64,000 bases of DNA from an uncultured Ilumatobacter sp. (GCA_905480335.1 CAJQPY010000040.1:1-64000), one strand, 5' to 3'. Numbered from the stretch's first letter, positions 8,393 to 17,164 are shown. Notes: a model not told the origin generated them from the sequence alone. Numbers and translations: made by a program.

Positions 8393-9817
8393 CTACGCAG
8401 CCGGGGAGTCAAGAGCAGCGGGGTTGCCGAGCAGGTCGGCAATCGACTTGCAGAACTCGGCGGCGGGAGCGCCGTCGAACGCTCGGTGGTCCCAGGTGAG
8501 GCTGAGCGTCAGCCGCTTCGTCGTGGTGACGCTGCCGTCATCGCTGAGCACTAGATCATTGCGTAGGCGCCCGACGCCAAGGATCGCTGAGTTCGGCGGG
8601 TTGATCACCGGGGTGAACCCGTCGACGCCAAACATCCCGAGTGTGCTCACAGAGAAGGTGCCGCCCTCGAGATCGGGGAGCGCCAGCGACCCGGAGCGTG
8701 CAGCCTCGGCGAGACGAGACGACTCCGTTCCCAGGGAGGCAAGGTCGCGGCCTGCTGTGTCGCGGATCACCGGAACGATGAGCCCACCATCAAGGGCGAC
8801 GGCCATGCCGACGTGGACCTCGGGGAGTAGAGCGACGCCGTCCTCCGTGATCTGGGAGTTGACGCCTGGATGCTGAACCAGGGCCCGAGCCGCGGCAGCG
8901 ATTACGTAGTCCGTGTAGCTCGGTGCCCGCCCCTCGGTTTTTCGCCGATCCCGATCGGCGACGACGGCGTCGAGGTCGGCGTCCATGAAGAGCGTCAGCT
9001 GCGCCATCTCACTCAGCGACTCGTGCATTCGCTTGGCGATGGTGCCGCGCATGCCGCTGAGCTTGGTGACCGAGGTCGGTTCCTGCATTGCCGGCGCTAG
9101 CACTGGTGACGGGGCCTCGATCGCCGCGGGCGTCGGCATCGCGTCGGTGCCTGGCGAAGCGCCGATCAAGGCGCGGACGTACTGGGCGACTCCGTCTCGC
9201 GTGACTCGACCGTCCGTTGGGTCCGCAGGAATCGACACGAGCTCAACGCCGAGCAGATCGGCGAGTTGACGTGCCGCCGCGGTCGCCGCCACGGGTCTGC
9301 CTCCTTCTGCGAGACGTGGTGCCGGCGCGACCGCAGGTGTGGCCGACACACCCTCGAGGTCGGCGTTGACGATCCGTCCGCCGGGTCCGGTGCCCCGGAC
9401 GGAGCGGAGGTCGATACCTCGTTCGTTCGCGAGTCGCTTGGCCATTGGCGAGGCAATGATGCGTCCACCCCCTGCAACCGGAGCTGCAGCCTGCGGTGCC
9501 ACCGCTGCGGGGGCCCCGGCCGCAGCAGCGGGTTGCTCCGCTTCCGCAGCCTGCGGTGCCGCCGCTGCGGGCGCCTTCTCGCCATCGGCCAGGAACCAGC
9601 CGATCCGTTCACCGCAGGCGAAGGTGTCGCCGACCTGACCCTCGACGTGAAGTCGACCCGAGGAGGCGGCCTCGACGTCGGTCTCAGTCTTGTCGGTCTC
9701 GATGCGAAGTACAGCGGTGCCGCTCTCGACGTCGTCGCCGTCGGCCACGAGCCACTCGGCGATCGTGCCCTCCTCCATTGTGAGTCCGAGCTTCGGCATG
9801 AGGAACTCAGTCGCCAT
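8393..9817 (-). CDS. Dihydrolipoamide acyltransferase (E2) of a 2-oxoacid/acetoin dehydrogenase complex
   Basis: A 474-residue E2 component that transfers the acyl group from the E1-bound intermediate to CoA. It has an N-terminal lipoyl domain with the lipoyl lysine in ETDKTETDVEA (Lys43). An Ala/Pro-rich linker leads to a peripheral-subunit-binding domain (SPMAKRLANERGIDLRSVRG). A second such segment (AARQLADLLGVELVSI) follows, then the catalytic domain with HRAFDG (His444, Asp448). Two binding-type segments are more than most bacterial E2 proteins have. AAAGGA precedes the ATG at 9817. It overlaps the AcoX-like gene by 11 bp. No E3 gene is present, so a shared dihydrolipoamide dehydrogenase is expected. 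Confidence 0.93.
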   Translation of the reverse strand: MATEFLMPKLGLTMEEGTIAEWLVADGDDVESGTAVLRIETDKTETDVEAASSGRLHVEGQVGDTFACGERIGWFLADGEKAPAAAAPQAAEAEQPAAAAGAPAAVAPQAAAPVAGGGRIIASPMAKRLANERGIDLRSVRGTGPGGRIVNADLEGVSATPAVAPAPRLAEGGRPVAATAAARQLADLLGVELVSIPADPTDGRVTRDGVAQYVRALIGASPGTDAMPTPAAIEAPSPVLAPAMQEPTSVTKLSGMRGTIAKRMHESLSEMAQLTLFMDADLDAVVADRDRRKTEGRAPSYTDYVIAAAARALVQHPGVNSQITEDGVALLPEVHVGMAVALDGGLIVPVIRDTAGRDLASLGTESSRLAEAARSGSLALPDLEGGTFSVSTLGMFGVDGFTPVINPPNSAILGVGRLRNDLVLSDDGSVTTTKRLTLSLTWDHRAFDGAPAAEFCKSIADLLGNPAALDSPAA

Positions 9818-10880
9818 GGATGTCCTTTCGTGGGGCGATGTCCGCGGCGCGGACGTCGAAACGTTTGTTGAGCGCCGCCAAATGCAGCGTGCGTTCGACA
9901 TCGATCAGGTGTGGTCCGGACCGTTCGACCGACGCCGTCACCGTGGTGCGGGCGGACACCGGCGTGCTCCGTTCACCGTCGTAGGCCAGCACGCCTCCGC
10001 CGACGAGTTCGACATGCTGGCCCTCGGCGAGTGGTTCGACCGATGCGACCTCGAGCGTCGAGAACGTGCCCGGCGAGAGTGGGACCCGAATCCTTCGACC
10101 GCCCGGGCCGAGACGGAGCAGGACGCCGCCCGGTCCGTTCCGTTCGATCGGGTGGACCCGCCCTGCGATGCTTGCGAGACCAGTGCTCGCAGGGCTGGCG
10201 ATGCATGCGACCACCCACTGGATCGTGGCGGGGTCGGAAACCGCGCGGGCGCCGACGAACGCGGTGTCGACGAGTGCTGCCTCGACGAGCGCGTCCTCGT
10301 GGAGCACGGTGTCACGGTTCGGGTCATCAATTCTGATTGACACGCGTTTGGCGGCGGCGGTGACCGAAGTTCCCTCGACCGCCCCACTCGCAACGAGGCT
10401 CGCGGCCACCCCGGCAGTGGTGCCGTCGACGGCGGTCGGGAACACGTTGTTGGTGCCGGTCGAAATAGCGATGAGTGGTGCCTCGGGCCACCCGGTCGCG
10501 ACATCGCGGCACGTGCCGTCGCCACCGAGCGCAACCACCGCACCGGCTTCGGCCTTCCACATTGAGCGAGCGGCAGCGTTCGTGTCCAGGAAGGAACCGG
10601 TCTGAGGGCTCTCGAGGAATTCGATCGGGCCATCGAGGCCCTCGGCCGCCCGTTCGGCAAGGTGGTGGGTGTCGGTGCTCATCAGTATCCGTTCTGCGCC
10701 CTGCTCGATGGCGCCGGCGGCGACACGCCGCAGGATGCTGATCTTTACCGCATCAGAGGTCTGACCCGCTGCGGAGACTAGGCGACGGATGTCCTTCCCG
10801 GCATGGGGATTGACAATGATGCCGACCGTTGCGGTGCCAGTCGTGAGCGGTGCGCCCGTCGACGTCGCAACGGTCGCCAT
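9807..10880 (-). CDS. AcoX-like ATP-NAD kinase-family protein
   Basis: A 357-residue protein of the NAD-kinase/diacylglycerol-kinase fold. It has NPHAGKD near residues 24-30 and the nucleotide-binding motif GGDGT at 119-123, and a later ISTGTNNVFP segment typical of the AcoX branch. AcoX is encoded with acetoin dehydrogenase genes and its role is still unclear; that context is repeated here, between E1 beta and E2. The start at 10880 is the first Met before the domain and lies 4 bp after the E1 beta stop. Whether it phosphorylates NAD or another molecule is unknown. Confidence 0.85.
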   Translation of the reverse strand: MATVATSTGAPLTTGTATVGIIVNPHAGKDIRRLVSAAGQTSDAVKISILRRVAAGAIEQGAERILMSTDTHHLAERAAEGLDGPIEFLESPQTGSFLDTNAAARSMWKAEAGAVVALGGDGTCRDVATGWPEAPLIAISTGTNNVFPTAVDGTTAGVAASLVASGAVEGTSVTAAAKRVSIRIDDPNRDTVLHEDALVEAALVDTAFVGARAVSDPATIQWVVACIASPASTGLASIAGRVHPIERNGPGGVLLRLGPGGRRIRVPLSPGTFSTLEVASVEPLAEGQHVELVGGGVLAYDGERSTPVSARTTVTASVERSGPHLIDVERTLHLAALNKRFDVRAADIAPRKDIHGD

Positions 10881-10884
10881 CGCG

Positions 10885-11874
10885 TCAGGCCCCCGGGCGG
10901 GCGACAATGTCGCGGATCGCCTGCTCGATGTCGTTCGCTGACGGCAGGTAGTGCGCCTCGAGCGCCGGGCTGAATGGCACCGGGGAGAACGGTGCCGCAA
11001 GTCGCCCGACGGGTGCATCGAGGTGGTCGAACGCCTCCTCCTGGATCTGGGCGGCAACTTCAGCACCGAGCCCGCCGAACCGCACCGCTTCGTGTACGAC
11101 GATCACGCGATTGGTCTTGCGAACCGACTCGATGATGGTTGCGGTATCGAGCGGTTGGAGTGTCCGCGGATCGATCACCTCGACGTCGATGCCTTCGGCG
11201 GCGAGTTTCTTGGCGACATCGAACGCCTCATTGACCATACGTCCCCAGCCGACAACCGTGACGTCGCTGCCTTCGCGCAACGTCGCCGCCTGTCCGAGCG
11301 GGATCATGTACGGCTCCTCGGGAACCTCGCCCTGCATGCCCAGCAGTCGCTTGTGCTTGACCATGATCGTTGGGTTGTTCTCACGGATGCATGCCGTCAT
11401 CAATCCCTTCATGTCGTAGGGATTCGACGGCATGATGACCTTGAGGCCAGGGATGTGACAGATCAAAGCCTCGAGCGATTGACTGTGCTGCGCTGCGGCC
11501 GACAGGCCACCGCCACCACCGGTCGTGATGGTCAGCGGGACCGTTGCCGAACCACCGAACATGTATTTCATCTTCGCGGCCTGGTTGACGATCTGGTCGA
11601 ACGCAACGCAGATGAAGTCCATGAACATGATGTCGACGATCGGTCGGAGGCCGGTCGCTGCCGCGCCCACACCGAGGCCGATGATCGCCTGTTCGCTGAT
11701 CGGTGTGTCGACCACGCGTTCCTCACCGAACTCAGCTTGGAGCCCTGCGTAGCTCTGGAACACACCGCCGAATGCGCCGATGTCTTCGCCGGCACAGAAG
11801 ACGGTCTCGTCATCGGCCATCTCCTGGCGGACGGCCTCATTGAAGGCCTGGACGTAGCTGATCTTGCGGCTCAC
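10885..11874 (-). CDS. Thiamine-diphosphate dehydrogenase E1 component, beta subunit
   Basis: A 329-residue E1 beta subunit of the transketolase-like family, with typical segments GEDIGAFGGVF near the N-terminus, RVVDTPISEQAIIGLGVGAA, and the C-terminal domain beginning around VEVIDPRTLQPLDTATI. It forms the alpha2beta2 decarboxylase with the upstream gene. The start is GTG and overlaps the alpha-subunit stop as GTGA, so the two are translationally coupled. The AcoX-like neighbour suggests acetoin or a similar 2-oxo compound as substrate, but pyruvate or branched-chain oxoacids cannot be excluded. Confidence 0.93.
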   Translation of the reverse strand: MSRKISYVQAFNEAVRQEMADDETVFCAGEDIGAFGGVFQSYAGLQAEFGEERVVDTPISEQAIIGLGVGAAATGLRPIVDIMFMDFICVAFDQIVNQAAKMKYMFGGSATVPLTITTGGGGGLSAAAQHSQSLEALICHIPGLKVIMPSNPYDMKGLMTACIRENNPTIMVKHKRLLGMQGEVPEEPYMIPLGQAATLREGSDVTVVGWGRMVNEAFDVAKKLAAEGIDVEVIDPRTLQPLDTATIIESVRKTNRVIVVHEAVRFGGLGAEVAAQIQEEAFDHLDAPVGRLAAPFSPVPFSPALEAHYLPSANDIEQAIRDIVARPGA

Positions 11875-12860
11875 GAAGCTGCTCCTTCGGTACTCATTGT
11901 GTAGACGTCGACAAGGAGTTGTTCGGGGTCGGGAGCGGGACTGTCATCAGCGAACTGAATGGCGTCGGCGATATCGGCGCGGAGCTCAGCCCACACCGTG
12001 TTGAAGTCGTCACGAGTCGCGTTTCCAGCCTCGACCATCCGGTCCTCGAACGTGAAGATCGGGTCGCGCTCCTTCCACTCGGAGACCTCATCGTCTGTGC
12101 GATACTTGAGTCCGAGGTTCTGGACGCCGTGGTGGTTGTAGAAGCGGTAGGTCTTAGCTTCGATCAGCGATGGGCCCTCGCCGCGCAGCGCGCGGGCCTT
12201 GGCCTCGACGGCTGCTTCGTGCACAGCGACGACGTCCATGCCGTCGACGATCACGCCGGGCATCCCGTAGCCGGCAGCTCGGTCGACGATGTCGGTAATC
12301 GCCATCGTCTGGTCGCGAGGTGTGAACTCGCCATATTCGTTGTTCTCGCAGATGAACAGCACGGGCAGCTTGAGGGCGCAAGCCATGTTCGCGGCTTCGT
12401 GGAAGGCTCCGATGTTGGTCGAGCCGTCACCGAAGAACGCGGCTGACACGTTGCCGTTGCCCTTGAGCTTGTTACCAAAGCCGGCTCCGACGGCAATCGG
12501 CGCGCCTGCGCCGACGATGCCGTTGGCGCCCAACATGCCGACGTCAAGGTTCGAGATGTGCATCGAACCGCCCTTGCCCTTGTTGTATCCGGTCGACTTG
12601 GCCATCAGTTCGGCCATCATCGGACGGAACTCGCCGCCTTTGGCGACAAGATGACCGTGCCCGCGATGCGTAGACGTGATCTGGTCGCCGTCGGAGAGCG
12701 TGGCGCATACGCCGGCGGCCACGGCTTCTTGTCCTACGTAAAGGTGGAGGAAGCCCGGCAGCTTGGCAGCCTCAGCGAGTTGGCCGGCAGCTTCTTCGAA
12801 GAGACGGATCCGCACCATGCGGCGGTGCATGTCCATCAGCACCTCGGTCGAGAGTTCCAT
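11871..12860 (-). CDS. Thiamine-diphosphate dehydrogenase E1 component, alpha subunit
   Basis: A 329-residue E1 alpha subunit. The ThDP/Mg motif starts at GDGSTN (residues 144-149) and ends at NNEYG (173-177). The THRGHGH segment (residues 64-70) lines the active site, as in pyruvate and acetoin dehydrogenases. The ATG at 12860 has AGGA 6 bases upstream; an in-frame ATG 33 bp earlier lacks a site. It is the first gene of the operon running to 7900. The short length and adjacent AcoX-like gene favour an acetoin-dehydrogenase-type complex over housekeeping pyruvate dehydrogenase. Confidence 0.93.
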   Translation of the reverse strand: MELSTEVLMDMHRRMVRIRLFEEAAGQLAEAAKLPGFLHLYVGQEAVAAGVCATLSDGDQITSTHRGHGHLVAKGGEFRPMMAELMAKSTGYNKGKGGSMHISNLDVGMLGANGIVGAGAPIAVGAGFGNKLKGNGNVSAAFFGDGSTNIGAFHEAANMACALKLPVLFICENNEYGEFTPRDQTMAITDIVDRAAGYGMPGVIVDGMDVVAVHEAAVEAKARALRGEGPSLIEAKTYRFYNHHGVQNLGLKYRTDDEVSEWKERDPIFTFEDRMVEAGNATRDDFNTVWAELRADIADAIQFADDSPAPDPEQLLVDVYTMSTEGAAS

Positions 12861-12896
12861 GTGTGTCCTGTTCTGTCGAGCGTTGCGCAGCACCAG

Positions 12897-12976
12897 CCGG
12901 CGTCAGGCACCGATTGATTATTTGAGTAGAGAGAGTAGCTGCCGATGTTCTTGCGCCATTCGGTGCCTGACACCGG
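12897..12976. repeat. Near-perfect 17-bp inverted repeat, REP-like
   Basis: Left arm 12897-12913 and right arm 12960-12976 are reverse complements with one mismatch; the core is GTCAGGCACCGA. The arms are separated by 46 bp. The element lies between the thiolase gene and the E1 operon. The arm matches the GGTGCCTGACACC-type core found in many REP-like elements (recalled knowledge). It could also be a terminator for the thiolase transcript or an operator. Confidence 0.6.
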
Positions 12977-12992
12977 ATGAATACCGGGTGGG

Positions 12993-14132
12993 TCAGCGGG
13001 AGAGGATCGTGACGCCGGAGATGCCGGGAGCACCGTAGACGTGGGTGTACGCGACCTTCGGATCGTTCGGGACCTGACGCTCCCCGGCATCACCGCGCAG
13101 CTGGAGCACGTTCTCGTAGACCTGACGCAGACCGGACGCACCGATCGGCTCGCCGTTCGCAAGGCAGCCGCCGTCGGTGTTAACAGGCAGGCGGCCGTTG
13201 ATCTCGGTCTCGCCATTCGCCAGCATCTGCTCCTGTTCACCATGCTCGCAGAAGCCGTTCTCCGCCATGTGCATAACCTCAGCGCCGGCCTCAGTGTCCT
13301 GCAACTGGGCGACGTCGACGTCCTCCGGTCCGATGCCGGCCATCTCGAAGGCGGCCTTAGAAGCGGCCGAGGTCGGGCCGGGATCGTGCTCGATCGCAAT
13401 CGACGGAGCGAGCACCTCAAACGAGCCAAACTTGCGGGTGCGCACGGCGGCAGCCTTGAGGTAGATCGGCCGGTCGGTGTACTGCTTGGCCTTGTCGGCA
13501 CGGCACAGGATCATCGCCACACCACCTTCGCCCGGCGAGCAGAACATGTACTGGGTGAGGGGGTAAGAGAGCATCAAGGACTCGGCGACCTCTTCCTCGC
13601 TGAGCGGCTTGCGGCGCCAGGCCATCGGGTTGAGCGCACCGTTGCGGAACGCCTTCGCGCCAACCTTGGCCAGCGTCGGCTGTGTAATGCCGTATTGGTG
13701 CATGTAGCGGTTGATCTTCATCCCGAAAAACTGCGTGGTGAGCGCCAAGCCCGAACCGCCGTACCAGTCCTTGCCTCGGGGGCCCTTAATCCGGAACGCA
13801 CCCTTCTCGTGTTTGTCAAAGCCGATCGCAATGCCGAGGTCTCCCGCACCGGACTGAATCGTGTTAACCGCTTGAGCCAGTGCGGTTCCGCCGGTCGCGC
13901 AGCCGTTCACAACGTTGGTGAAGGGCAGGCCGGTCAGGCCGATCCGACTTACCATGGTGTCGGCGGCACCGCCGTCCATTGAGCCGCCGACGGCGAACTC
14001 CATGTCGGACCACTGCTGACCGCAGTCGGCGAGCGCACGACGCACCGCAGTGACACCCTGGTCCATTCCCGAGATGCCGTCGTGGCGGCCGAATTCGTGC
14101 ATTCCTATTCCGACGATTGCGACGTCGCTCAT
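12993..14132 (-). CDS. Thiolase-fold protein of the lipid-transfer/Ltp type
   Basis: A 379-residue thiolase-family enzyme. The nucleophile Cys78 sits in NVVNGCATGGTAL. The C-terminal signature reads NTDGGCLANGEPIGASG, with Glu where classical thiolases have His in the GHPxGATG motif. This variant is typical of actinobacterial Ltp-like enzymes that pair with a DUF35 protein, such as the retro-aldolases of steroid side-chain degradation (Ltp2/ChsH2). The upstream DUF35 gene overlaps it by 4 bp, supporting a complex. Acetyl-CoA C-acyltransferase activity is the alternative. Confidence 0.87.
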   Translation of the reverse strand: MSDVAIVGIGMHEFGRHDGISGMDQGVTAVRRALADCGQQWSDMEFAVGGSMDGGAADTMVSRIGLTGLPFTNVVNGCATGGTALAQAVNTIQSGAGDLGIAIGFDKHEKGAFRIKGPRGKDWYGGSGLALTTQFFGMKINRYMHQYGITQPTLAKVGAKAFRNGALNPMAWRRKPLSEEEVAESLMLSYPLTQYMFCSPGEGGVAMILCRADKAKQYTDRPIYLKAAAVRTRKFGSFEVLAPSIAIEHDPGPTSAASKAAFEMAGIGPEDVDVAQLQDTEAGAEVMHMAENGFCEHGEQEQMLANGETEINGRLPVNTDGGCLANGEPIGASGLRQVYENVLQLRGDAGERQVPNDPKVAYTHVYGAPGISGVTILSR

Positions 14133-14569
14133 GACTGGTCTCCGTTGTCGACAGGGGCAAATGCGTAGGTGACGATTTGATTGCCGTCCTCGTCCAGCGA
14201 GAGCGGCTCAAGAACCAGTTCCATCGGCATGCCGATCTTCAGTTGCTCGGGGTCGGCGACCGTGAGCCGGCCTTCGACGCGCAACTGGTCGGGCAGTTCG
14301 ACGTATCCGACGCCGTAGGGCGTGAAATCGTCACCGACCGGACCGAGGTACGGTGGCGCCTTTGGGGGGAACGCTTGGACGGTCCATGTCCACAGCGTGC
14401 CGGCGGTGGCCAACTCGACGTCCTCCTGCTCGTTGAACAGACAGCGTGGGCATCCGGTCTGGCGTGGAAACATGTGGTTGCCACAGTTCGTGCAGCGCGT
14501 GCCGAGCAGGACGGGCTTGCCGTCGCGAATCTCGAAGATGCCGTCAGCGACGGCAACGATGGTGGTCAT
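14129..14569 (-). CDS. DUF35 OB-fold/zinc-ribbon acyl-CoA-associated protein
   Basis: A 146-residue protein with an N-terminal rubredoxin-like zinc ribbon (C26-x2-C29 and C40-x2-C43) followed by an OB-fold half. These proteins bind acyl-CoA and partner with thiolase-like enzymes; in steroid degradation the DUF35 part of ChsH2 binds the Ltp2 aldolase (family knowledge). The stop overlaps the thiolase start in an ATGA arrangement, so the two are made together. GGGG stands just upstream of the ATG. It begins the two-gene unit downstream of the decayed TetR gene. Confidence 0.88.
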   Translation of the reverse strand: MTTIVAVADGIFEIRDGKPVLLGTRCTNCGNHMFPRQTGCPRCLFNEQEDVELATAGTLWTWTVQAFPPKAPPYLGPVGDDFTPYGVGYVELPDQLRVEGRLTVADPEQLKIGMPMELVLEPLSLDEDGNQIVTYAFAPVDNGDQS

Positions 14570-14679
14570 GGAGCCCCCTCAGGTACGCGCCGGCGCGGGC
14601 ACGCAGTGTCTAAATGGTCGTTCGATATCGAAGAGTAGCAGTCGCTTTCTACCGCTCTCCCAGCGAAGCGGTCGGGGAA

Positions 14680-15352
14680 TCAGGTGACTTCGGACGCCGA
14701 GACCGAGTTCGTGAAAGAGGGGTCCGCCGCAGTCAGCGCTGCCTTGTTGCCGACCGCGCCTACGTGTCGACGGTTGAGGTACCTCTCGCCGAGCCGCCCT
14801 TGGAGGACCGCCGACATTTCGCTTTCGTTCGCCCTGACGCTGATGCCGTGCGTGCCATCGATGTACGAGAGCCCGATCAGACGGACCAGATATTGCTTCG
14901 ACTGGCTCATCGAAAGCCCGGTGGGCTCCTGCAGGGTGGTAGCGCTCGCCCCGGCCACGATCCGAGCAATTCGGTAACCTCAGGTTGGCAATCCACCGCG
15001 CACTGGACCTCGGCGATGATGATGCGGGAGCGTCGGAGGTCGGACTGGATCCACCGCTGCGCAATTTTGCGCAACCCGCCCGCCCTGCGCAGACTGCCAC
15101 TGCTGATGCGATACAGCTCGCGCTAACAAGTCTCCACGGTTAGGTCCGCCTTGCCGGCGAAATGGCTGAAGATGGCGGGGGTCGAAACATTGGCGCTCTT
15201 GGCGATGTCGGCCAGCATCACCTCCCATACCCGAACTAGACGGATGCGTCAGCGGCAACGCTGAGCAGTCGCCCCATGTCGGTGTTCAATAACGGTCGAC
15301 CGTGGGCAGTAGGCCGGAGCGGTTCTGCGCGGTGGAGTCGAGGGAGGCCATG
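14680..15352 (-). pseudogene. Decayed TetR-family transcriptional regulator
   Basis: Reading the minus strand through several frames gives a TetR protein in order. There is a possible start near 15352, a helix-1 segment GRLLSVAADASV, an amber stop at 15236-15238, FGYG, a one-base frame loss, then the helix-turn-helix VMLADIAKSANVSTPAIFSH with FAGKADLT. A second amber follows at 15123-15125, then RKIAQRWIQSDLRRSR, another frame change near 14950, and a ligand-domain tail ending at 14680. With two stops and at least two frameshifts it cannot make a normal regulator. It probably once controlled the adjacent thiolase/DUF35 genes. It accounts for most of the gap between 14570 and 15411; the remainder shows nothing. 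Confidence 0.8.
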
Positions 15353-15411
15353 GCGGAGTTCAGTCCGTATCGAGCATGCCGCTCGCAATCGGAAGGTCGC
15401 CCTGGCTGAGA

Positions 15412-16182
15412 TCAGCTGTCGGCGCCGCGTGCCCAGCGCAGGGATCGTCGGAGCAGCTCGTAGTAGGCCGGATGTTCCCACGATCCGCGTTCGATCTGCG
15501 GGTAGAAGTCCATCGCAGGGACCATGTCGAAGTGGCCGCGGCAATGGCCGAGGGTGTTGTACAGCACTGCACCTTGGCCGAGCGGGCGGAGATACATCAC
15601 GAGGTGTTCCTCTGGTCCGTCGGTCCAATCGTGCTCGACGAATCCCCGGGCGTCACCCCTCCACTTGGTGTGGAGCAGCGGCTCGAGGGCGTCGAGGTCG
15701 GCATGTTCCGACACATATAGTTCATCATCGGTCTCGAACGGTTCGATCCCGGCTACAAGCCAGTGGTCGTCGTTCGACAACTCGACGAGATACGGCATGA
15801 TCGGTGGATGCGCCACGAACTGTGAGCCGAGCGTGTCGGCCCACAGCGGGAACACCCGCGGCGCATCGACGCCGTTCGGAGTCCCGATGTCGAGCGCCGA
15901 GTTCGTTCCGTGCAGTGCGATCCATCGACCGCCGCCTTCGACCCAACCCCTGATCGCCTGTTGTGACGCCTCAGTCGGCCGCACATTGCACGTGTAACTG
16001 ACGAGGATCGACCCGGCGGTGATCGCATCGGTGTCCTCGTAGTCGGGCTGTACCCGGACCCGGAACTCCTCGTGCTCGCCCATCAATTTGAGCAGTTCGA
16101 GGCGGGCGTAATCGATGTCGTGATACATCCCGCCTGCGACGAGCGTGACGTCGATGCGGGTCCCTGGCTGTTCGTCGGTCAT
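15412..16182 (-). CDS. ThuA-like domain protein
   Basis: A protein of about 256 residues with a ThuA/glutamine-amidotransferase-like fold. It has the early strand VTLVAGGMYHDIDYARLELL, a GGGRWIALHGTNSAL turn-strand near the middle, and the C-terminal QGAVLYNTLGHCRGHFDM, where ThuA proteins carry GHD/GH motifs. ThuA relatives occur in sugar and polyol utilisation, but their reaction is mostly undefined. AGGA is well spaced to the second in-frame ATG (16182) and too close to the first (16191). It follows the SDR gene by 62 bp on the same strand. Confidence 0.78.
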   Translation of the reverse strand: MTDEQPGTRIDVTLVAGGMYHDIDYARLELLKLMGEHEEFRVRVQPDYEDTDAITAGSILVSYTCNVRPTEASQQAIRGWVEGGGRWIALHGTNSALDIGTPNGVDAPRVFPLWADTLGSQFVAHPPIMPYLVELSNDDHWLVAGIEPFETDDELYVSEHADLDALEPLLHTKWRGDARGFVEHDWTDGPEEHLVMYLRPLGQGAVLYNTLGHCRGHFDMVPAMDFYPQIERGSWEHPAYYELLRRSLRWARGADS

Positions 16183-16244
16183 CGAGGTCATTTCCTACGT
16201 TGGTGGGCCAAGTGTTGGTTGGGTCGCTGAGAAGTTGCGGCGGG

Positions 16245-17000
16245 TCAGAAGTCGATGCGCTTGAGGAAGCCACCATCGACGGTGACGTTGACCCCGTTGA
16301 CGTGCTTTGCCGCATCGCTAGCGAGGAATGCGACGACATTGGCAACGTCCTGGGTGGTGCCCAGCTCGCCGCCCGGGTGGGTCTTCGCAGTGGCGTCATA
16401 GAAGTCGGCCATGTGATCCTTGATCATGTTCCAGTCGCCGCCCTCGACGAAGATTGGGCCAGGCGACACAACGTTGCAGCGAACGCCTTGTTTGCCCAGC
16501 ACTTGGGCCTGGCCGAGGGTCCAGTTGGTGACAGCCGACTTGAATGCGCTGTAGCTGTTTGAGCCTGAAGCGAAGTGCTCGGCCGTGGCCGTGGTGCCGA
16601 TGCTTATCACCGATCCGCCGCCGTCGGCGAGGGCCTCCTGTGCGGCGCCCACGCCGAGCACGAGAGACATCATGTCGATGTTGAAGTTATCCATCCAGCC
16701 TTCGGGGGTTTTCGCGCCCTTGCCCGAGGTGTTGTGGACGTAAATGTCGATGCCACCGAGCTGTTCGGCCGACGATGCGACCCAGGCGGCAACTGCTTCG
16801 CCGTCGCCGGCGTCGACCGCTGAGCCCACGACGGTTCCTAGAGCCGACATTTCCTCAAGCGCCTTCTCGACGCCCTCGGCGTTGCGAGCACAGATGGCGA
16901 CCGAGGCGCCCTCTGCGAGCAGGGTCTCGGCGACAGTGCGCCCGATGCCTTTCGTTGCTCCGGTGATGAGTGCCTTCTTGCCGGCGAGTCCGAGGTCCAT
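16245..17000 (-). CDS. SDR family oxidoreductase
   Basis: A 251-residue classical SDR with cofactor motif TGATKGIG (residues 13-20), HNTSG in place of NNAG, and catalytic YSAFK (Tyr150, Lys154). The usual Ser-Ser before the Tyr reads SIGTT. AGGAG lies 7 bases upstream of the ATG at 17000; a longer reading frame upstream has no such site. The C-terminal VNGVNVTVDGG segment is typical. It forms a two-gene unit with the ThuA-like gene. The substrate is unknown, possibly a sugar or polyol given the neighbour. Confidence 0.9.
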   Translation of the reverse strand: MDLGLAGKKALITGATKGIGRTVAETLLAEGASVAICARNAEGVEKALEEMSALGTVVGSAVDAGDGEAVAAWVASSAEQLGGIDIYVHNTSGKGAKTPEGWMDNFNIDMMSLVLGVGAAQEALADGGGSVISIGTTATAEHFASGSNSYSAFKSAVTNWTLGQAQVLGKQGVRCNVVSPGPIFVEGGDWNMIKDHMADFYDATAKTHPGGELGTTQDVANVVAFLASDAAKHVNGVNVTVDGGFLKRIDF

Positions 17001-17164
17001 GGTTGTCTCCTGTATTCGTGTGGATGCGAGCGAGCCGAACTTAACGAACAGCCTTTCCTGACCTTGCACCGGACGTTGCCGCCTGGGGGAGTGATTGAAG
17101 CCATGGGGAAGACGGCGCAACGGCCGTCACCGATCAGTTGTGTGTTTCTGGGGGTGATTGCTCG

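Noticed and set aside
10951-11904. Long plus-strand frame (317 codons) opposite the E1 beta gene
   Set aside because: Composition rich in Arg, His and Asp and no family features; the minus-strand E1 beta gene has full-length similarity and coupling.
13041-13982. Long plus-strand frame (313 codons) opposite the thiolase gene
   Set aside because: Mirror frame of the high-GC thiolase gene; no RBS and no recognisable domain.
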